From Hyphomicrobiales bacterium (GTDB taxonomy: Bacteria; Pseudomonadota; Alphaproteobacteria; Rhizobiales; Rhizobiaceae): a DNA stretch of 64,000 bases. The DNA lies in the NCBI GenBank assembly GCA_900469345.1, contig UBWZ01000008.1, positions 1 through 64,000 on the forward strand. Direction: 5' to 3'. The notes beneath the pieces were generated by a model, which had not been told where the DNA came from, did no database searches, and saw only the letters and a list, made by a program, of their open reading frames with translations. Position numbers and translations under genes: made by a program. Position 1 is the first letter of the stretch, and each line of letters starts with the position of its first letter. Below, piece after piece: positions 44,601 through 52,400 of the stretch.

Positions 44601-45458
44601 CCCCGCAATCGCGCGGCTTCCCAACGCAGCAATGTCGCCCGTGGAGAAGGTTGCGATGTCGTCGGCGCTGAGCACCACGACCTGGGCAGAGCTCAGCGAT
44701 CCGATCTGCGTGCTGGTCAGGGCCTCCAGCTGCTCTGCGGACAGCGAAACGATCTGGTCCGTCGTGAGACCGGCGATCGCCTTGGTGCTGAGGCTGCCGA
44801 TCTGGGCCGGGCTGAGCGCCGCCACATCCTCGGTCGTCAGGGTCTTTGCCTGGGCAGCGCTCAGCACGCCGAGCTGCGCCGTGGTCAGCGCGGCCACCTG
44901 GTCGTGGGACAGGAGGGCCACCTGGGCGGTCGACAGGTTGGTGAGCGCGCCGGTGCTGAAGGCGGCGATCTGCTCGGGCGAGAGGGCAGCAAGCTGCTGA
45001 CCGGACAGTCCGCTGATCGCCCTGTTGGTGATGGCCGCCATGTCCTGGGTCGAAAAGGTAGCCAGGTCTTCCGGATCGAGCGCGCCGAGCTGGGCAGCGC
45101 TGAGCGCCGCGACCTGCGCCGTTGTCAGTGCTTCGGTCTGCTCGGCGTTGAGGCCCTGGATCTGGGCCGTCGAAAGTGCTGCGACCTGCCGGGTGTCGAG
45201 ATGCGCGATGTCGTAGTTGCTGAGAACAGCCAGCTGGTCGAGCGTCAGTCCGATGAGCGCGCTCTGCGAGATGGCATTGAGCTGCGAGCTGGACAGCGTG
45301 TCGACGTCCTCGGTATCGAGCGCGGCCACCTGCGCCGAGCTCAGCGCGGCGATCTGCTTGGTCGAAAGCGATGCGACATCGTCCGTGCTCCAGGAAGCCA
45401 CCGATGCAGTCGAAAGGGATCGGACCTGGGTGACACTGAGGGAGGTAACGGAGGTCAT
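38625..45458 (-). CDS. Giant octapeptide-repeat protein (2277 residues)
   Basis: This 2277-residue protein consists almost wholly of an eight-residue repeat L-[ST]-[ST]-x-Q-[IV]-x-[AG], about 284 copies. Every 17 octads (136 residues) a recognisable block recurs, marked by DLATFSTADIAAISSSAI or close variants. No signal peptide or membrane helix is visible, I see no Cys, and Trp is very rare. The N-terminus (MTSVTSLSVTQVRSLST) and C-terminus (SSQIAAVISAYLG) match those of the second repeat protein at 49404-53651. The S/T-x-x-Q spacing resembles a helix capping box, so a solenoid of short helices is possible. I know no function; a surface or secreted fibrous protein is a reasonable guess. Long plus-strand frames here are shadows. 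Confidence 0.85.
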   Translation of the reverse strand: MTSVTSLSVTQVRSLSTASVASWSTDDVASLSTKQIAALSSAQVAALDTEDVDTLSSSQLNAISQSALIGLTLDQLAVLSNYDIAHLDTRQVAALSTAQIQGLNAEQTEALTTAQVAALSAAQLGALDPEDLATFSTQDMAAITNRAISGLSGQQLAALSPEQIAAFSTGALTNLSTAQVALLSHDQVAALTTAQLGVLSAAQAKTLTTEDVAALSPAQIGSLSTKAIAGLTTDQIVSLSAEQLEALTSTQIGSLSSAQVVVLSADDIATFSTGDIAALGSRAIAGLQADVIAALSADQLRALSPTAIASLTTSQAAALSGEQVASLTTAQVAALKVTQIKVMSADDIAALSTAQIAALSSSAAAGLTDTQLGSLSVGQVEALTSAQVKVLTSAQLAALSPEALSTFSTADIAAITNKGVLGLTAEGLAGLSTAQIAAFSTSAVAAMTTTQIASLSVGQVEAFTSVQVKVLSAKQIAVLSPEGIASFSTADVAAISSQAVSGLSEDAIGALGTQQIAALGTAAVAKLTTVQIAALSADQAEALSEVQVTALTSKQLAALSSDAISRFTTAEIATLSNKGIAGLSADTVAAFTTAQIAALSTSAIVNLSTDQIAALSKDQVAVLSTTQLRSLSSKQMVALTVENISALSPTQVAALTTTVVKSLTTDQVEALSTRQVESLTSSQIAVLTSAQMGALGADDLRTFTLSELAAITSSAIGGLSTSIISGLSTLQVMALSSNAISGLSTDQVEALNTLQITALSTQQVAALKPAQIAALNAGDIAVLTTAQIAAVNPTTVAGMTSEQLGGLSTIQITALGTKQLAALKSTQIPSLGTADIAVLSTAQMASLSASAVSGLTTKQVAVLSTAQVEALTSAQVGALTSAQIGALGADDIATFSTKDLSAIGSSAIAGLSTDVIVSLQTAQIAALSAAGVGGLSTRQIGALGTDQIAALSTKQMVALTSAQVAALSTADILALSSSQIASLGTGGVVGLSTTQIGVLRSEQIAALSTKQAAALNSTQIVALISNNIAAFSANNLSVISSSAVAGLSTAVIAGLSTASIAALSASAISGLSSKQVDALSSDQVAALTTKQIAALSSTQLTAIGVSDITALSTKQVAALSTGAIAGLSTAQIGALGTAQIEALTPAQVAALSSKQLGALDVEDIAIFSTADIAAITSDAVAGLSTGAVASLSVDQIDALSTAGITGLTTRQINVLNSEQIAALTSRQVAVLSTKQVAVLDTSDIPAFSTADIAAISSDVIGGLTTDAIAALSREQVAALSTAAITGLSTKQIHALNSNQIGALTTVQLGALSSRQLAAVTTDDVAALSASQIASLSTGSVAGLTTAQIGALSTDQAEALTSAQIASLSSGQIAAFGADDIATFSDADIAAISATAIAGLSTAMLANFSADQISSLSSTGIAGMTTAQISVLSSGQLEALTSSQLSALTSKQVAALGTGGVAALYPEQIGALGTAGVAGLTTGQMAALTTGQAEALTSTQIAVLTSGQLGALDAEDLGTFTTKEIAAISSSAMAGLSTATIAGFSVDQIASLGTGGIAGLTTGQISAMSTLQVAALTTTQIGALTTKQLGALGADDIAAISADHIAALSTSVIAALSTSQVASLSTEQVEALTSGQVAALTSGQIAALGTDDLATFSTADMAAISSSAISGLATATIASMTDDQIASLGSAGIGGLTTAQVAALNSHQVEALTTRQVSALTSKQISVLGTANLAALSPDHIEALSTSAIGGLTTAQVAAMTVGQVEALTSAQVAMMNSGQIAALGQDDLEAFSTADIAAISSSAASGLSTATLAAFSVDQIAALGTGGIAGLSTTQLAALHSNQVEALKPAQIGALSSKQMAVLGADALDAWSTEQIAAISASGVAGLSTSVIAALTPEQTGALSPAGLSGFSTAQIDALNHGQLENLSTAQIGALTSKQVAALGTDDLAALSVHQIAALSTGGIAGLSSSQVAALTVEQVETLSTAQIGALSSSAVAGLSAADLETFSTAELAAISSAAIKGLSTTFVAALSVDQIAGLSTQSVAGLSSAQINALSATQIDALSTAQLGALSANGLAGLTTEGLATFTLEELTKLSPSAVRGLPLSIVQSLSTAEIAALTTAQIAGLSYNQIQALSTNQVDALSRDQIGALTPIQTAALGADDIALFSTDDIVALSTGAIAGLTTQVIAALSTAQAEALTPGQVGALTSAQVAALEQEDLATFSAEDVRSFSGAGIRGLSTDDISHLGSDQLAALIDSQMGSLDSSQIAAVISAYLG
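38650..45440 (-). repeat. 24-bp repeat array in 17-unit blocks (diverged)
   Basis: At DNA level the gene is an array of 24-base units grouped in 408-base blocks. Copies differ considerably from one another, so this array is older or less homogenised than that at 49.4-53.6 kb. About 16 to 17 blocks fit the length. Confidence 0.85.
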
Positions 45459-45829
45459 CGCCTATGATCCTTGCTGTCTTGCTTTAATCAAAAATGACTA
45501 AATGAACACGGTCTCCGGGAAGGTGGCCTGACGCGCCCTGACGACGGCAGCAAGAACGCTGCAATCGGTGCGTGCCCTCTGAGAATCGCAGCGGCGCCCA
45601 CTTTCACCTCGATAAGCCTTACGCCGGAATGGCTTGTCCCAAGCTGGCCTTGGGAACATTGGGGGATGCGCCCGATGCGGTCGCGTCAACGGCGCAGATC
45701 CGGCTGGAGGCCAACCGCTGCACGGAGCGTGCAGCGGCCGACGCCCCGCCAAGCGGTCAAGGCATGTCGGGAGGCAGGCAGGGACGGGCGAGAGGAGGGA
45801 CGGGAAGGAGACCCGCCCGTCTGTAAACC
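45459..45829. promoter_or_regulatory. Upstream region of the giant repeat gene
   Basis: This 371-base gap lies between the glycosyltransferase stop and the giant repeat start. A loose hairpin, GACGGGCG with CGCCCGTC (about 45782-45821), lies just past the glycosyltransferase. The stretch near 45470-45505 is AT-richer and may hold the promoter. No gene is convincing here. Confidence 0.35.
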
Positions 45830-47152
45830 TCAGGCCGGTATCTTGGTGCGCATCAGGGCTTCATAGCCCTCGATCAGGGGCGCCACGTCCAGACCGCGTT
45901 CCTGCGGGCCGAAGCTCAGATGGCTGACCACGAAGTCTGAATAGATCGCCGTCGGCCGGTTGAGGAAGGTCGGAATTTCGACCGAGAGGGCAAGCTCGTC
46001 ATCGCGCGTCAGGCCCGACATGTGAACCAGGTCGCGGCCCAGCCAGGCGATGAAGTTGATCGATTGGCGTTCCGTCCAGTCGATCACGGGATGGGTGAGG
46101 GGCATGACCTTGTCTTCCTTGGCGAGGAAGAAGTCGTGCAACTGCGCCGCCCGCTGTGGGCTCTGCCAGAGCGTGCCGCCGAATCCGCCAGGTGGGCGCT
46201 CGAAATCCCCGAGCGTTGGCGGCAGCGACCCCGCCACCTGCTGCCAGTAGGCGCAGACACCATTGTTGACGACATTGGCGGACACGATGAAGTATTTCGG
46301 GTTGGAGCGCCGGAATTCGATAAAATCGCTGAGCTTTTCGATGTCCATGTAGACGATGTCGTCATCGCATTTCAGGAACAGCGTGTCGGCAAACTCGGGA
46401 ATGCGGCGGGAATAATAGTCGTAGGCCTGCCAGAACGGCATCGGTTCCATCGGATTGCCGATATAGCGCCGGACAGGGGCCGTCACGTCGCAGATCTCGA
46501 GGTCCGCGCCCCAGCCGCCGCGAAGGGAGATCGAGGCGCCGGACTTGAGGACGATCTCCGGCCACCGGCCGACGACGATATCGTTGACGTAGAGCGTCGG
46601 AACGCCATCGGCATCGAGGCTGAGCACGACCTGGTTCGCGATGCCGGCCGAAAGAACGCCGGGCGTCGACCTGTTCCAGACCATTGATTCGTCGGTCCGC
46701 GCAAAGATCGAAAGGTCGGATCGGCTGAGCTTTCGCAGCGCCGAATAGGTGTTCTTCCATCCCCCGACGGCGATCTCGTAGCACACGTCGCTGCCGTCGT
46801 TGGGCACGATCGCGAGATGCAGGTCGTGTTCGATCCTGACGCTGGTCCGGAACGGCGAGCGCCGCGATACCTTGCCCGTCTCCTGGTAGGGCGCCTTGTC
46901 TCGCATCAGGCGGACCGGCCCGAACTCGGAGGTCACCCAGGCGTGGTCCTGGCTGGAACGGGTGAAGTCCCAGATGTGCCACTCATCGATGATCCCCTCC
47001 TGCATGGCCCGACGGACATAGCGCGTAAGGATTTCCATTCTCTCTTGCCGACCGGCAAATGTAACGAGGACGACGGGTTTCAAGGCGTTCACCTTCAGCA
47101 CGGGTGGTTGGGGTTTGCTTTGTCCGCGGCGTGCCGCGGGCGCTTCATGCAA
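45830..47152 (-). CDS. Glycosyltransferase with inserted Methyltransf_FA-like domain
   Basis: In this 440-residue protein, residues about 25-90 (PVVLVTFAGRQERMEIL, IIDEWHIWDF) and 240-420 (FLKCDDDIVYMDIEKL, FIVSANVVNN, HMSGLTRDDE) look like one GT-A-type glycosyltransferase with a DDD motif at 263-265 for metal and sugar nucleotide. Residues about 95-230 between them match the farnesoic-acid O-methyltransferase-like beta domain (PF12248 type): YEIAVGGWKNTYSALRK, then LYVNDIVVGRW and a GWGADLEI end. That fold occurs mostly in animal proteins and is suspected to bind ligands. It lies 31 bases after the GT41 gene. The substrate is unknown; modification of the adjacent repeat proteins or of flagellin is inference. 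Confidence 0.75.
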   Translation of the reverse strand: MHEAPAARRGQSKPQPPVLKVNALKPVVLVTFAGRQERMEILTRYVRRAMQEGIIDEWHIWDFTRSSQDHAWVTSEFGPVRLMRDKAPYQETGKVSRRSPFRTSVRIEHDLHLAIVPNDGSDVCYEIAVGGWKNTYSALRKLSRSDLSIFARTDESMVWNRSTPGVLSAGIANQVVLSLDADGVPTLYVNDIVVGRWPEIVLKSGASISLRGGWGADLEICDVTAPVRRYIGNPMEPMPFWQAYDYYSRRIPEFADTLFLKCDDDIVYMDIEKLSDFIEFRRSNPKYFIVSANVVNNGVCAYWQQVAGSLPPTLGDFERPPGGFGGTLWQSPQRAAQLHDFFLAKEDKVMPLTHPVIDWTERQSINFIAWLGRDLVHMSGLTRDDELALSVEIPTFLNRPTAIYSDFVVSHLSFGPQERGLDVAPLIEGYEALMRTKIPA

Positions 47153-47182
47153 CGAGTATAGACCGGGCGCTTCGCCGCAAAT

Positions 47183-49231
47183 TCAGGCCTTGGGGTCCGG
47201 CCACAGGCGGGTGTCGAACGGCACGACAGCATAGTCATGGGCCTGCGCGAGTTTCGTCAGATAGCGCTGCCGATAGGCGGCGGCGTCCTCGAACTCCACG
47301 TCTTCCAGGATCAGCTCGGCGCCGATCTCGTAATAAAGGTCGAGATTTCGAAGATCCGGGACCGGCGTTTCGCCACGTTCGCTCTCGCCCTGCATCTCCC
47401 AGAAGATCTCTTCCAGGCGCCGCGCCAGGCCCGGCATGTCGCGCAGGACGCTGGTTTCACGCTGGTCCATCAGCGACTGGCGGACGGCCTGCAGGCTTTC
47501 ACGGTTATGTGCAAAGCCGATCGCCCGTTCGACATACTGGGCCGGGCTGGAGCAGGCCATCTCCTCGATCCCCGCGGCAGACAGGATGCTGCCGCAGAAG
47601 CGGGACGCAAAGCCGTTGCCGGGCATGGTGAGGATCGGCAGGCCCATGGTGATCGCATCCGCCGCCGTGGAATGCGCGCCGTAGGGGAAGGTGTCGAGGA
47701 ACAGGTCGGCGACGGCGATGCGCGCCAGATGCTGCGGGTTCGGCGCCTTGGGAGCAAAGACGATGCGTTCCGGCGCAACGCCCTGTTGCTCCGCCAGTTG
47801 GCGCAGCCGCACATTGGCGTCTTCGTCGCCGGCCAGCAGCCACAGAATGCTGTCGGGGGTCGCCTTCAGGATCTCCATCCAGCGATTGAAGCAGGCACCG
47901 GTGATCTTCTGCATGCCGTTGAAGCAGGCATAGACGAACACGTCGTCCGGCAGCCCGGCTTCCGCCCGCGTCGGGACGGCAGCGATGACGCGCTTGCGGT
48001 CGAGCGGCTGGTTGCAGGCGATCCGAAAGACCTTTTCCGTATAGAAGACCTCGTTCTGCGGCGGCACGATGAAGTCGTCGGCAATCATGTACTGGTGGAA
48101 CGGGCTGCCCATCGTCCCCGGATAGCCGCAGAAGTTGACGATAACGGGTGCCGGCCGATAGGCGAAGATCTTCGTGCGGGCGTGTTTGGTGTAGCCGTTG
48201 ACATCCACAAGGACGTCGATGTCGTCGGCACTGATCAGCTTTGCGGCGTCGATATCGCTCATCGTGCGGATGTCGCGCCAGGCATCGACCGCCGCGCGGA
48301 TGCGATCCTGCGTCGGGTCATTGGTCCGCGGTTCGCCGCAATAATAGGCGTAAACCTCGACGCTGGTCTTGTCGTGGAGTTCGAACACTTCGCGAAGCGC
48401 GAAGCCGACCGCGTGGTCCCGCAGGTCCGACGACAGATAGCCGACCCGCAACCGCTGGCCGGTGCCCGTCTTCTGCCTGGGCGCCTTGCGTGCAACGCCG
48501 CTGATATCGAGGCGCGTGCCGACCAGCTGCTTGTTGTAGCGGGTGGCCTTGGCAAGTTGGAAGATGGGGTCGTCCGAGAAACACGACAGGGTGAGGGGAG
48601 ACATGGCATCCAGCAACTGGCGGGCCGTGACATGCGGCGAAGCGGTCAGCACCGGCCATTTGCACTGGCGCTGGCGCAATGCGCTCCAATGCTGGCCTGC
48701 TTCCGTCCGTGTCGGCTGGAGCTCGATGGCCTGCCAGAGAGCCGCTTCGGCCTCTTCGAGCCTGCCGGCCGCTTCGAGCACGCGGCCGATATGCTGAAGG
48801 CTCATCAGGCGATTGCTGATGCGGTCAGGCGTCAGCTCGGCCGTAACGTCGGTAAAGATGCGCCATTGCTGCACCGCCTCGTTGATCAGGCCGCAATCCT
48901 CGAGCGTTCGTCCGAGATTGATGTAGGCGGGACCGAACTTGTCGTCGATCTTGCTGGCGGCGCGCAGCGCCTGGATGGCGCCCGCAAGGTCGCCCATCTG
49001 CCGCAGGGTCACGGAATAGTTGAAATAGGCGAGATGCAGCAGCGGATTGCCGTCGTTGAATGCGATCCACACCTTGTAGGCCTCGGCGGCCTGCGACTGC
49101 TGGCCGCTGGAGGTGAGGGCCTCGGCCACCTGGAAGAGGTCGCTCAGCGAAAGTTGCTGATGCTTGGCCTTGTCGAGGATGTTGCTGAAGGCAGAGGCTT
49201 GAGCAGTGGCAGGTGCGATGTTGGCGTTCAT
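47183..49231 (-). CDS. TPR/GT41 (SPINDLY-type) O-glycosyltransferase
   Basis: This 682-residue protein has N-terminal TPR-like helices (residues 20-190; LFQVAEALTSSGQQSQAAEAY, AGAIQALRAASKIDDKFGPA) followed by the GT41 catalytic lobes (about 255-650): RLRVGYLSSDLRDHAVGF, DIDVLVDVNGYTKHAR, CGYPGTMG, VYACFNGMQKI and LFLDTFPYGAHSTAADAI. It is related to eukaryotic OGT and plant SPINDLY, which put sugars on Ser/Thr. Bacterial relatives glycosylate flagellin (Caulobacter FlmG) or adhesins (HMW1C). It stands between two giant Ser/Thr-rich repeat genes, which are obvious candidate acceptors. It is cytoplasmic and the donor sugar is unknown. Confidence 0.92.
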   Translation of the reverse strand: MNANIAPATAQASAFSNILDKAKHQQLSLSDLFQVAEALTSSGQQSQAAEAYKVWIAFNDGNPLLHLAYFNYSVTLRQMGDLAGAIQALRAASKIDDKFGPAYINLGRTLEDCGLINEAVQQWRIFTDVTAELTPDRISNRLMSLQHIGRVLEAAGRLEEAEAALWQAIELQPTRTEAGQHWSALRQRQCKWPVLTASPHVTARQLLDAMSPLTLSCFSDDPIFQLAKATRYNKQLVGTRLDISGVARKAPRQKTGTGQRLRVGYLSSDLRDHAVGFALREVFELHDKTSVEVYAYYCGEPRTNDPTQDRIRAAVDAWRDIRTMSDIDAAKLISADDIDVLVDVNGYTKHARTKIFAYRPAPVIVNFCGYPGTMGSPFHQYMIADDFIVPPQNEVFYTEKVFRIACNQPLDRKRVIAAVPTRAEAGLPDDVFVYACFNGMQKITGACFNRWMEILKATPDSILWLLAGDEDANVRLRQLAEQQGVAPERIVFAPKAPNPQHLARIAVADLFLDTFPYGAHSTAADAITMGLPILTMPGNGFASRFCGSILSAAGIEEMACSSPAQYVERAIGFAHNRESLQAVRQSLMDQRETSVLRDMPGLARRLEEIFWEMQGESERGETPVPDLRNLDLYYEIGAELILEDVEFEDAAAYRQRYLTKLAQAHDYAVVPFDTRLWPDPKA

Positions 49232-49354
49232 GGAAATCCCGTTGCAAGAAAGCGATGCTGGAACCCGTCAGTCTCAGATGTCAGTGACTGATTACCGAAG
49301 CTAGCTTGCGTAGGGCTTGTTGTGATTTAGCCGGCCCTAAGGCGCCGGAACAGG

Positions 49355-49386
49355 AACGGCGGCGCGTTGGGAAACGCGCCGCCGTT
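49355..49386 (-). terminator. Perfect 14-bp hairpin after second repeat gene
   Basis: Arms AACGGCGGCGCGTT and AACGCGCCGCCGTT with a four-base loop lie 18 bases past the stop of the 1415-residue repeat gene. The following minus-strand bases (CCTGTTCC) are only weakly T-rich. It probably limits read-through into the GT41 gene. Confidence 0.7.
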
Positions 49387-49403
49387 GATGTCGTCAGGGT
49401 CGG

Positions 49404-52400
49404 TTAGACCGAGGCGTAGACTGCGATGACTGCCGCGACCTGGTCGGTGTTGAGCGCCTGGATCTGGCTCGAGGTCAGGGCGTCAAGCTTGTCCGTGCCG
49501 AGCGCCGTGATGTCGTCGGTCGAAAGACCGGCGATAGCCTTGGTGCTGATGGCGGCAATCTCGTCGGTCGAGAAGGTACCGAGTTCCTCCGTCGAGAAGG
49601 CGCCGATGGCAGCGGAGCTGAGTGCAGCGATCTGGCCGCTGGTCAGAGCCTGTGCCTGGGTGCTCGTCAGAGCCTCGATCTGGGCCGTGCTCAGGCCGGA
49701 GACCTGAGTGGACTTCAGGGCGACGATCTGGTCGGTGGTCAGAACCGCGACATTGTCGGTGGACAGTGCCGTCAGCTGGGTCGAGGTCAGTGCCTGGATC
49801 TGGCCGGACTGCAGAGCCATCGTCTGGGTCGAGGAGAGCGCTCCGATCTGGGCGGTGTTAAGCGCCGAGATCTGGGTCGACTTCAGAGCGACGATCTTGT
49901 CCGTGCCGAGCGACACGATGTCGTCGGTCGAGAGGCCGGCAATCGCCTTGGTGCTGATGGCGGCGATCTCGTCGGTCGAGAAGGTGTTCAGTTCTTCCGT
50001 CGAGAAGGCACCGAGCTGAGCCGAACCGAGGGCCGCGATCTGACCGCTGGTCAGGGCCTGTGCCTGGGTGCTCGTCAGGGCGTCGATCTGGGCCGTGCTC
50101 AGGCCAGCGACCTGAGTGGACTTCAGGGCGACGATCTGGTCGGTCGTCAGAACCGCGACATTGTCGGTGGACAGTGCCGTCAGCTGGCTGGACGTCAGGG
50201 CCTGGATCTGGCCGGACTGCAGAACCACCGTCTGGGCCGAGGAGAGCGCTCCGATCTGGGCGGTGCTGAGTGCCGAGATCTGGGTCGACTTCAGGGCCGC
50301 GACCTTGTCCGTACCGAGCGACACGATGTCGTCGGTCGTGAGGCCGGCAATCGCCTTGGTGCTGATCGCGGCGATTTCGTCGGTCGAGAAGGTACCGAGT
50401 TCTTCGGTCGACAGCTTGCCGATCTGAGCCGAGCTGAGGGCCGCGATCTGACCGCTGGTCAGGGCCTGTGCCTGGCCGCTCGTCAGAGCCTCGATCTGGG
50501 CGGTGCTCAGGCCAGCGACCTGGGTCGACTTCAAGGCGACGATCTGGTCGGTCGTCAGAACCGCGACATTGTCGGTGGACAGTGCCGTCAGCTGGCTGGA
50601 GGTCAGGGCCTGGATCTGGCCGGACTGCAGAACCACCGTCTGGGCCGAGGAGAGAGCTCCGATCTGGGCGGTGCTGAGCAATGCGATCTGGGTCGACTTC
50701 AGGGCAGCGATCTTGTCCGTTCCGAGCGACACGATGTCGTCGGTCGAGAGGCCGGCGATCGCCTTGGTGCTGATGGCGGCGATCTCATCGGTCGAGAAGG
50801 TGCCGAGTTCTTCCGTCGACAGCTTGCCGATCTGGGCGGAGCTGAGGGCAGCAATCTGACCGCTGGTCAGGGCCTGTGCCTGGCCGCTCGTCAGAGCCTC
50901 GATCTGGGCCGTGGTCAGGCCAGCGACCTGGGTCGACTTCAGAGCGACGATCTGGTCGGTCGTCAGAACCGCGACATTGTCGGTAGACAGTGCCGTCAGC
51001 TGGCTGGACGTCAGAGCCTGGATCTGGCCGGACTGCAGAACCACGGTCTGGGCCGAGGAGAGGGCTCCGATCTGGGCTGTGCTGAGTGCCGAGATCTGTG
51101 TCGACTTCAGCGCAGCGACCTTGTCCGTTCCGAGCGACACGATGTCGTCGGTCGAGAGGCCGGCAATCGCCTTTGTGCTGATCGCGGCGATCTCATCGGT
51201 CGAGAAGGTACCGAGTTCTTCCGTCGACAGCTTGCCGATCTGGGCGGAGCTGAGGGCCGTGATCTGACCGCTGGTCAGGGCCTGTGCCTGGCTGCTCGTC
51301 AGAGCCTCGATCTGGGCGGTGCTCAGGCCGGCGACCTGGGTCGACTTCAGGGCGACGATCTGGTCGGTCGTCAGAACCGCGACGTTGTCGGTGGACAGCG
51401 CCGTCAGCTGGCTGGACGTCAGGGCCTGGATCTGGCCGGACTGCAGAACCACGGTCTGGGCCGAGGAGAGCGCTCCGATCTGGGCTGTGCTGAGCGATGC
51501 GATCTGGGTCGACTTCAGGGCAGCGATCTTGTCTGTGCCGAGCGACACGATGTCGTCGGTGGAAAGACCGGCAAGAGCCTTGGTGCTGATGGCGGCGATC
51601 TCGTCGGTCGAGAAGGTGCTGAGGTCTTCCGTCGAGAATGCACTGATGGCAGCCGAGCCGAGGGCGGCGATCTGGCCGCTGGTCAGGGCCTGTGCCTGGG
51701 TGCTGGTGAGAGCGTCGATCTGGCTTGAGCTGAGGGCCGCGACCTGGGCAGACTTCAGAGCGGCGATCTGGTCGGTGGTCAGAACCGCGACATCGTCCGT
51801 GTTGATGGCGGCGATTTGCGCGGAGCTGAGCGCAGCAAGCTGGCCGGTCTGCAGGGCAACGGTCTGGCCGGTGCTGAGGACGGCAAGGAGGCTGGTGCTG
51901 AGCGCCGAGATCTGTGTCGACTTCAGGGCCGCGATCTTGTCAGTGCCGAGCGACACGATGTCGTCCGTGGAAAGACCGGCGATCGCCTTGGTGTTGATGG
52001 CCGCAATCTCGTCGGTCGAGAAGGTGCCGAGTTCTTCGGTCGACAGCTTGCCGATCTGGGCAGAGCTGAGGGCCGCGATCTGACCGCTGGTCAGAGCCTG
52101 TACCTGGCTGCTCGTCAGGGCTTCGACCTGGGCGGTGCTGAGGCCAGCGACCTGGGTCGACTTCAGGGCAACGATCTGGTCGGTGGTCAGAACCGCGACA
52201 TTGTCGGTGGACAGCGCCGTCAGCTGGCTGGAGGTCAGGGCCTGGATCTGGCCGGACTGCAGAACAACAGTCTGGGCCGAGGAGAGCGCGCCGATCTGGG
52301 CGGTGCTGAGTGCCGAGATCTGGGTCGACTTCAGGGCCGCGACCTTGTCCGTTCCGAGCGACACGATGTCGTCGGTAGAAAGGCCAGCGATCGCCTTGGT

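Noticed and set aside
38541..45467. Very long plus-strand open frames opposite the 2277-residue gene (up to 570 residues)
   Set aside because: They mirror the 24-base repeat of the minus-strand gene, are Arg/Gly/Asp-rich, break up at many points and have no proper starts; they are shadows of a GC-rich periodic gene.
47237..49291. 684-residue plus-strand frame opposite the GT41 gene
   Set aside because: The GT41 catalytic motifs are on the minus strand; this frame is an antisense shadow.
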